Shown here: positions 29,561-33,188 of the stretch, one piece after another
Layout of the letters: the number at the start of each line of letters is the position of its first letter
Position numbering within the stretch: position 1 is the first letter of the stretch
DNA from: Desulfofalx alkaliphila DSM 12257
GTDB taxonomy: Bacteria; Bacillota; Desulfotomaculia; Desulfotomaculales; Desulfohalotomaculaceae
Direction of reading: 5' to 3'
DNA: 33,188 nt
Assembly (NCBI RefSeq): GCF_000711975.1
Contig: NZ_JONT01000021.1
Location: 1-33,188, forward strand
The notes under the pieces: model-generated
The model's input: only the letters and a program-made list of their open reading frames with translations
Databases searched by the model: none
What the model was told of the DNA's origin: nothing
Program-made: the position numbers and the translations under genes

Positions 29561-30583
29561 AGGTGCTTTCATTATATTCATAGCACCTAATCTATCTCTA
29601 TGTGTACTAAATTCACATATCTTACATACATATTTTCTATCTCTTGCTTTATTCAACTCTCCACAGTATGGACATTTTTGACTTGTATATTCTGGATTTA
29701 CATATTCAACTTTAATACCTTCTAAATTAGCTTTATATTCTATAAACTTAGCAAGACGATAGAAAGACCATGTATGCAAATTCTTTTCGTTTTTACGGCT
29801 TGTTCTTGCCGTGTTTCTAATATTCGTTAAATTTTCTAAACGAATATTAGAAACATTATTTTCTATTGCAAAATTAACTATCTGTCTACTTATTTTATGG
29901 TCTTGGTCTTTCATCCATCGTTGCTCTTTGTCAGCAATTTGCTTAATCTTTTTTAGTTTTTTTGCTTTACCTAACTTTTGACGCAATGTTTTATATTTTC
30001 GTCTAATATATTTATTTTGTCTACCATTACCAAAGAACTTGGTTTTGCCATTACTTGTTACCGCTACTGCTGGTACTTTTAAACCTAAGTCTATACCCAT
30101 TATATTTTCATTATTATTTTGTTTTTCAATTACTTCAACAGCTATTTGTGCAATCCATTTGCCTGATTTTTTACTTATTCTTAATGAGCCTAATTTGTTA
30201 TTTAGTTGTTGTTTTTGGTAGTCTGATAATAACATCTTTACTTTAATTCTTTGTGATTTTCCATCAATTAACACAGGAAAACTTAAACAGTCATTTATTT
30301 TATAATTTTGATTGTTCCATATACATACTGGTTTCTTTAAAATTGGCAGGTTATTAGTTTTCTTATATTTTCTGTAAACACTTTTAGCATCTTGTATAGC
30401 TTGATTTTTTACTGCACTTGGTAGATTTGCTTTAATATCTTTTGAGGTTAGTTTTATATGTCTATTATTAATCATACTTTGAACAATATTATTAACTGTA
30501 GATATATATTCATTTAAAGTTTCTTTTAAATATTGTTCTTGTTCTTTAGTCGGAAGTATTTTAAATTTAACTGTTAATTTCAT
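29540..30583 (-). CDS. tnpB: TnpB, omega-RNA-guided RuvC nuclease of the IS element
   Basis: A 347-residue TnpB, shorter than the usual ~370-410 but with all motifs. N-terminal helix-turn-helix-type region (1-70), beta-barrel part, RuvC-I MGIDLGLKV (Asp165), RuvC-II SNIRLENLTNI (Glu250), zinc ribbon CPYCGELNKARDRKYVCKIC (Cys304, 307, 320, 323) and RuvC-III THRDRLGAMNI (Asp330). The catalytic triad is complete, so it could cut DNA next to a TAM, predicted to be TTAC from the left flank. ATG has AAAGGTGGTGA 3 bases upstream and lies 14 bases after tnpA. The end NIMKAPVVDGVA leads into the omega-RNA region. Confidence 0.93.
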   Translation of the reverse strand: MKLTVKFKILPTKEQEQYLKETLNEYISTVNNIVQSMINNRHIKLTSKDIKANLPSAVKNQAIQDAKSVYRKYKKTNNLPILKKPVCIWNNQNYKINDCLSFPVLIDGKSQRIKVKMLLSDYQKQQLNNKLGSLRISKKSGKWIAQIAVEVIEKQNNNENIMGIDLGLKVPAVAVTSNGKTKFFGNGRQNKYIRRKYKTLRQKLGKAKKLKKIKQIADKEQRWMKDQDHKISRQIVNFAIENNVSNIRLENLTNIRNTARTSRKNEKNLHTWSFYRLAKFIEYKANLEGIKVEYVNPEYTSQKCPYCGELNKARDRKYVCKICEFSTHRDRLGAMNIMKAPVVDGVA

Positions 30584-30597
30584 AATTCACCACCTTT

Positions 30598-30996
30598 CTA
30601 TACATTCTTTTGATTTTCTATATATTTTTGTATTGCTTCTTCGCTTACGTATCCGACAGTACAACAAAAATAACTTCGTGTCCAAAGTGAAGGTATTCTA
30701 CTCCTTAATTCAGGGTATTTGTTTCTTAAAATTCTACTACTTGTTCCTTTAAAATATCGTATTAAACTATGCAAAGGTTGTCTTGGGTCAAAACTTATAA
30801 ACATATGAACATGGTCTGGCATTATTTCTAATGCTTTTATTTCAACATCTTTTTCTTTAGCTATATCATAAAATATTTGTCTTAAATCTTTCTCTATATC
30901 TCCAACTAATACCTTGCGTCTGTATTTAGGACAAAATACTATATGATATTGATTAAGATATACAATTCCTTTTTTATGCGTGTATTTATTATTCAT
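30598..30996 (-). CDS. tnpA: TnpA, Y1 HUH single-strand transposase of IS200/IS605 family
   Basis: A 132-residue Y1 transposase of normal family length. HUH motif HVH at 62-64 in LEIMPDHVHMFISFDP, conserved LIRYFKGTSSRILRNKYPEL, SLWTRSYFCCTVGYVSEEAIQKYIENQ with the presumed nucleophile Tyr125. All active residues are present. It moves the element as single-stranded circles by cutting at the end hairpins. ATG has GGTGGTG 8 bases upstream; a strong promoter with a palindrome lies just before. The IscB element and the relic at 6.7 kb lack a transposase; their end sequences differ from this element, so it need not move them. Confidence 0.95.
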   Translation of the reverse strand: MNNKYTHKKGIVYLNQYHIVFCPKYRRKVLVGDIEKDLRQIFYDIAKEKDVEIKALEIMPDHVHMFISFDPRQPLHSLIRYFKGTSSRILRNKYPELRSRIPSLWTRSYFCCTVGYVSEEAIQKYIENQKNV

Positions 30997-31007
30997 TAGA
31001 TATACAC

Positions 31008-31047
31008 CACCTATCTAATTATAATATATCATAATATTAGATAGGTG
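31008..31047. repeat. 12-bp perfect inverted repeat across the tnpA promoter
   Basis: CACCTATCTAAT (31008-31019) and ATTAGATAGGTG (31036-31047) are exact inverted copies, 16 bases apart. The gap contains the -10 box, and the left arm reaches the ribosome-binding sequence of tnpA. In mRNA it could form a hairpin that hides the ribosome site, as known for IS200 tnpA; as DNA it could be an operator. Confidence 0.7.
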
Positions 31048-31051
31048 TCAA
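31023..31051 (-). promoter_or_regulatory. tnpA promoter
   Basis: On the minus strand TTGACA (31051-31046) and TATATT (31028-31023) with a 17-base spacer; the start codon of tnpA is 27 bases further on. Confidence 0.8.
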
Positions 31052-31087
31052 ATATCTATTTTATTTTGGGTCAAGATAAGCCTTCAT

Positions 31088-31108
31088 CCCAACGACTGAA
31101 GTCGTGGG
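31088..31108. repeat. Left-end hairpin of the IS element
   Basis: CCCAACGACTGAAGTCGTGGG: CCCA.CGACT/AGTCG.TGGG palindrome, about 18 bases inside the left boundary at TTAC. Confidence 0.75.
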
Positions 31109-31187
31109 CTTTCGGCTAAGTTTAATGTAAATGCAGGTCACTTAATATCCAAAACCGGCCTTTTAAAATATCCTTATACACAAAAAA

Positions 31188-31217
31188 GAGGATAGACTTT
31201 TAGGAAAGTCTATCCTC
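31188..31217 (-). terminator. Intrinsic terminator after the 459-aa PKD protein
   Basis: Perfect 13-bp stem GAGGATAGACTTT / AAAGTCTATCCTC with a 4-base loop and six T on the minus strand, 9 bases after the stop codon. Confidence 0.95.
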
Positions 31218-31226
31218 TCTTGCTTC

Positions 31227-32606
31227 TTAATAGCTCTTGGTTCTTATAATCGTTCTTTCATAGATGTGTCCTTTGATGTTGAATTCAAGTATTGCTTCTT
31301 TTTCTGTGTTATCTTTTCTTCCGATTATTCTAACTTGGTAAGTACCGTCGTCAGGGAACAAGCCGTTTTGCATTGTTACACCGTATTCATTCTTGAGAAT
31401 TTCTTTGTCCGGTATTAAGAAATCACAATAGTATCTTTGTTTTTCCGGATCGTATGTCATTTGTATTGTTTGCGTAGTGTAACCGCTAGGTAGTTTGTTC
31501 AGCGGTATTTCTGCTCTCATACTGCTAATATCAACCTTTTCGTTGGGGTTAGAAGGCCTGACAGCTTCACCGTAAATTCTTATCTTACGGCGGCGTTCTG
31601 CCGGAATAGGTTCAATGTAGCCTTGAACCATGAAGCCTTCCTTAACTATAACGTTTACAATGTAAGAAGGTTCGCTTGGTTTGGTTGGCGTACCGGATGA
31701 CCATAACGGCGTTAACTGCGGAATAACCGGTTGATCTAGTACTGCCAAACCAATCTGCCAGTTACCAGGGCCTAGGTTTTCAAAAGTTGTTGGCGGGTTG
31801 GTGTACTGTGTCCAAGTACTGTCTGACGCTTTCTTCAAGTACCACTGATAGGCTACAATCGGATCGCCGTCCGGATCGTATGAGTTAGACGTATCGTATT
31901 TCAATGGTACATAGTCATAGAAGGTCAATGGGTTGGTAGCAAGTCGATCCGCAGGGTTCTGTGTATCAACGGTAAACCTTGCAACCGGCGGGCGGTTTTC
32001 AGGTATTACCTTCACAGTTTGATAAAACGGTTCTGAATCCACTTTGCCGTCGTTTACTACCAACTCAATGGTATAATCCCCTTCTGTTGGGAAGCTTGTC
32101 GGCGGACTTGAAGTAACACCTGTCCAGCTACCATCGGGTTTTTGGTAACGCCATTTTGAAGTCAGTTTATCGCCATTCGGATCGTATGATGTGTTGATTA
32201 CTACGAAAGTTTGGTTTACTACCACTGGGTTTGGCGATACTGAAAACTGTGCTACAGGAGGCAGGTTATCCGGCCTCGTTGTTACCAGCATGACAGAAGG
32301 GAAAGACCATTCTCCTTCAATATCCTTAACTTCCAGCCTTATTAAATAGTCTGTGTTGTTTTTTACGTTGGCGTTAAAGTCGTTTACCATTGCTTCCTTT
32401 GTGCTGAAAGTATGCCATGTAGGGCTTGTAGCTTCACGCCACGACCATTTTTGTTCAACTATCCCTTTCCCCGGCTCTGTTTCGTGATCGTAGTCGTACA
32501 TAGATACACTGCTGTCAGGTATTGTTAGTGTCCAACCGGCAAAAGCACTGCTTATGCATAGAAAAGTGAATAAAAATGTAAATAATATTAATTTAAAATA
32601 CCGCAA
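31227..32606 (-). CDS. Secreted PKD-domain protein, 459 residues
   Basis: The signal peptide is LILFTFLFTFLCISSAFA. About 22-110 form a first beta-sandwich (WSWREATSPTWHTFSTKEAM...YLIRLEVKDIEGEWSFPSV). Two PKD-type domains follow (about 115-205 and 208-325), each with NxPPVAxFxV starts and SYDPDGDxxxxxWxYxxxxxxW cores. A C-terminal beta domain (about 330-459) has VQGYIEPIPAERRRKIRIYGEA. The protein has no catalytic or anchoring motif I can see; an extracellular structural or adhesive role is likely. The start is TTG, with AAAGGGGGTG 5 bases upstream. It has its own terminator and lies between gene fragments upstream and an IS element downstream, apparently the only intact gene of this stretch. 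Confidence 0.78.
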   Translation of the reverse strand: MRYFKLILFTFLFTFLCISSAFAGWTLTIPDSSVSMYDYDHETEPGKGIVEQKWSWREATSPTWHTFSTKEAMVNDFNANVKNNTDYLIRLEVKDIEGEWSFPSVMLVTTRPDNLPPVAQFSVSPNPVVVNQTFVVINTSYDPNGDKLTSKWRYQKPDGSWTGVTSSPPTSFPTEGDYTIELVVNDGKVDSEPFYQTVKVIPENRPPVARFTVDTQNPADRLATNPLTFYDYVPLKYDTSNSYDPDGDPIVAYQWYLKKASDSTWTQYTNPPTTFENLGPGNWQIGLAVLDQPVIPQLTPLWSSGTPTKPSEPSYIVNVIVKEGFMVQGYIEPIPAERRRKIRIYGEAVRPSNPNEKVDISSMRAEIPLNKLPSGYTTQTIQMTYDPEKQRYYCDFLIPDKEILKNEYGVTMQNGLFPDDGTYQVRIIGRKDNTEKEAILEFNIKGHIYERTIIRTKSY

Positions 32607-32640
32607 TATGGCACCCCCTTTCTTTTTGTTCTTCTAAAAA

Positions 32641-32675
32641 AACAACCCCTTTGAATCAAGTTCAAAGGGGTTGTT
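32641..32675 (-). terminator. Intrinsic terminator after the PKD-protein fragment
   Basis: Perfect 15-bp stem AACAACCCCTTTGAA / TTCAAAGGGGTTGTT with a 5-base loop and a T-run on the minus strand. Confidence 0.93.
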
Positions 32676-32682
32676 CGTGATA

Positions 32683-33063
32683 TTATTTATCCACTAACTG
32701 ATAACCAAAGCTGGCAACTGGCCGTCTGTGGACGTAAATGTCCAGTCTATCACTCGGCATGTATGACCATTGGCGATAGTTAGCAAACCTATCATCTTTT
32801 TTAGGTTCGTCCTGGGCTTGGAAGTTAACAGTAAACTTCCCAACCTTGTCGAACCGGTAAATAGGATTGCTTCGCCACTGTTCATGATACGGCACTCTTC
32901 CAAGGCTGTTGTCGTAGTATTCATGATCATGGCTGTACTGCCACCTGCGGGCTACTTCCGGATCATCTTCATAGTCTAAATAGTATGTCTTGTAATACAC
33001 TTCTTCATTGAGCAGTATGACGTTTGTTGGCCCGCCACTGCCGGGGCGGTCATGGCTCTTGAA
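32683..33063 (-). pseudogene. Fragment of a PKD-type secreted protein, 5' end missing
   Basis: Open for 126 codons after an upstream in-frame TGA, with no convincing start: a GTG at 33000 has no ribosome site. The residues RPGSGGPTNVILLNEEVYYKTYYLDYEDDPEV and later NPIYRFDKVGKFTVNFQAQDEP and VHRRPVASFGYQLVDK resemble the start of PKD domains in large surface proteins (F-x-K-x-GxFTVxFxAxDxP; PVAxF). The reading frame is entered abruptly from the beta-propeller fragment just upstream. It stops at a normal-looking stop codon followed by a strong terminator. Probably the remnant of a deletion that fused two surface-protein genes. Confidence 0.6.
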
Positions 33064-33188
33064 TCAAACTGTACCGTCCAGTTAGTCTGATGAGTATTTC
33101 TGTCTATCGCAAGAATTTTTCCTCTCTGCCCAGGTTGGCCTACTGCTGGGAAATAGACGGTGTTCCCTGTAAGGGCAGGAGAACGGTT
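32976..33188 (-). pseudogene. Fragment of a beta-propeller protein, paralog of the 699-aa protein
   Basis: The frame enters from the right edge with NRSPALTGNTVYFPAVGQPGQ, then GKILAIDRNTHQTNWTVQFDSRAMTAPA. This aligns with NRSPALTKTTVYFPAVNHPGQ...LIAVDRATHQTKWVAEFADRAQTAPI in the protein at 14947-17046, so they are paralogs (about two thirds identical over 50 residues by eye). Similarity ends near 33040; the rest, to a stop at 32976, is out-of-frame PKD-gene sequence. The gene is thus 3'-truncated. Confidence 0.7.

Larger units (their letters stand above)
29393..31126 (-). mobile_element. IS608-like IS200/IS605 insertion sequence (tnpA + tnpB)
   Basis: About 1.73 kb, with both genes co-oriented. 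The left end (high coordinates) follows TTAC (31127-31130), and the right end finishes in TCAA (29393-29396). These are the same cleavage tetranucleotides as H. pylori IS608. Subterminal hairpins lie at 31088-31108 (left) and 29401-29421 (right). No target duplication is expected for this family. Intact tnpA, intact tnpB, promoter and both hairpins suggest a recent, potentially active copy. It interrupts the 5' end of the VirB6-like gene. Confidence 0.85.

Noticed and set aside
29540-30583. Type V Cas effector
   Set aside because: Size, tnpA partner and IS end hairpins identify TnpB; no CRISPR repeats are seen in the window.
1-33188. CRISPR array, tRNA, rRNA or phage structural genes
   Set aside because: No regularly spaced direct repeats, cloverleaf sequences, rRNA blocks or capsid/tail-type proteins were found on reading both strands.

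Overview
The window looks like a chromosomal or large-element segment of a moderately AT-rich, Gram-positive-type (Firmicutes) bacterium. There is strong AGGAGG-type ribosome-binding use, frequent GTG/TTG starts, Tad pilus loci with no secretin (RcpA) or other outer-membrane gene, copper-amine-oxidase-N 'stalk' domains, PKD-rich secreted proteins, and IscB and IS200/IS605 elements. The overall style resembles Desulfotomaculum/Peptococcaceae relatives; that placement is inference from protein style, not a match. Every gene I can support lies on the minus strand, so genetic order runs from high to low coordinates.

Reading in the direction of transcription: (1) 33.2-31.1 kb holds remains of secreted-protein genes: a beta-propeller fragment joined out of frame to a PKD-protein fragment, then an intact 459-aa PKD-type secreted protein, each ending at a strong terminator. 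(2) 31.1-29.4 kb is an IS608-like IS200/IS605 insertion sequence (tnpA, tnpB, end hairpins) with TTAC on its left and TCAA at its right end. It sits in, or at the 5' end of, a VirB6/TrbL-like gene. (3) 29.4-25.6 kb encodes three type-IV-secretion-like components: VirB6/TrbL, a membrane-anchored M23 peptidase and a VirB2-like small membrane protein. No VirB4, VirB11 or VirD4 gene lies beside them. (4) 25.5-18.0 kb is Tad locus B: a 625-aa CpaE-like protein, CpaB, TadZ-like, CpaF/TadA, TadB, TadC, Flp pilin, a 78-aa membrane protein and a prepilin peptidase. (5) 17.9-14.9 kb has an AbrB-type regulator with a good sigma-A promoter, a copper-amine-oxidase-N domain protein and a 699-aa secreted beta-propeller protein. 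(6) 14.9-4.4 kb is Tad locus A: two TadE-like pseudopilins, a cysteine-rich TadG-like protein, a membrane thiol-disulfide protein, a diguanylate cyclase, DUF192, prepilin peptidase, CpaB, CpaF, TadB, TadC, two Flp-like small pilins separated by an IS relic, then TadE- and TadG-like proteins and a copper-amine-oxidase-N protein. (7) 4.2-1.0 kb is a 1071-residue PKD/LamG-like secreted protein whose 3' end is interrupted by an IscB element. (8) 1.06-0.2 kb is that element: a well-preserved omega-RNA region with a visible pseudoknot, and an iscB that stops before its HNH domain. A DUF6431-like gene runs off the left edge.

Together the genes suggest two Tad/Flp pilus machines for a single-membrane cell, a set of secreted adhesin- or scaffold-like proteins, and part of a type-IV-secretion-like channel, in one co-directional array. 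The array is punctuated by hairpin terminators that mostly leave no room for a new promoter, which suggests graded read-through. The most unusual points are the cysteine-rich pseudopilin next to a CxxC-rich membrane protein, the two locus-A pilins with Glu at +4, the Tad/T4SS/surface-protein mixture, and two different RNA-guided-nuclease elements inserted into surface or transfer genes. No tRNA, rRNA or CRISPR array was seen, and no gene-free stretch exceeds about 300 bases.
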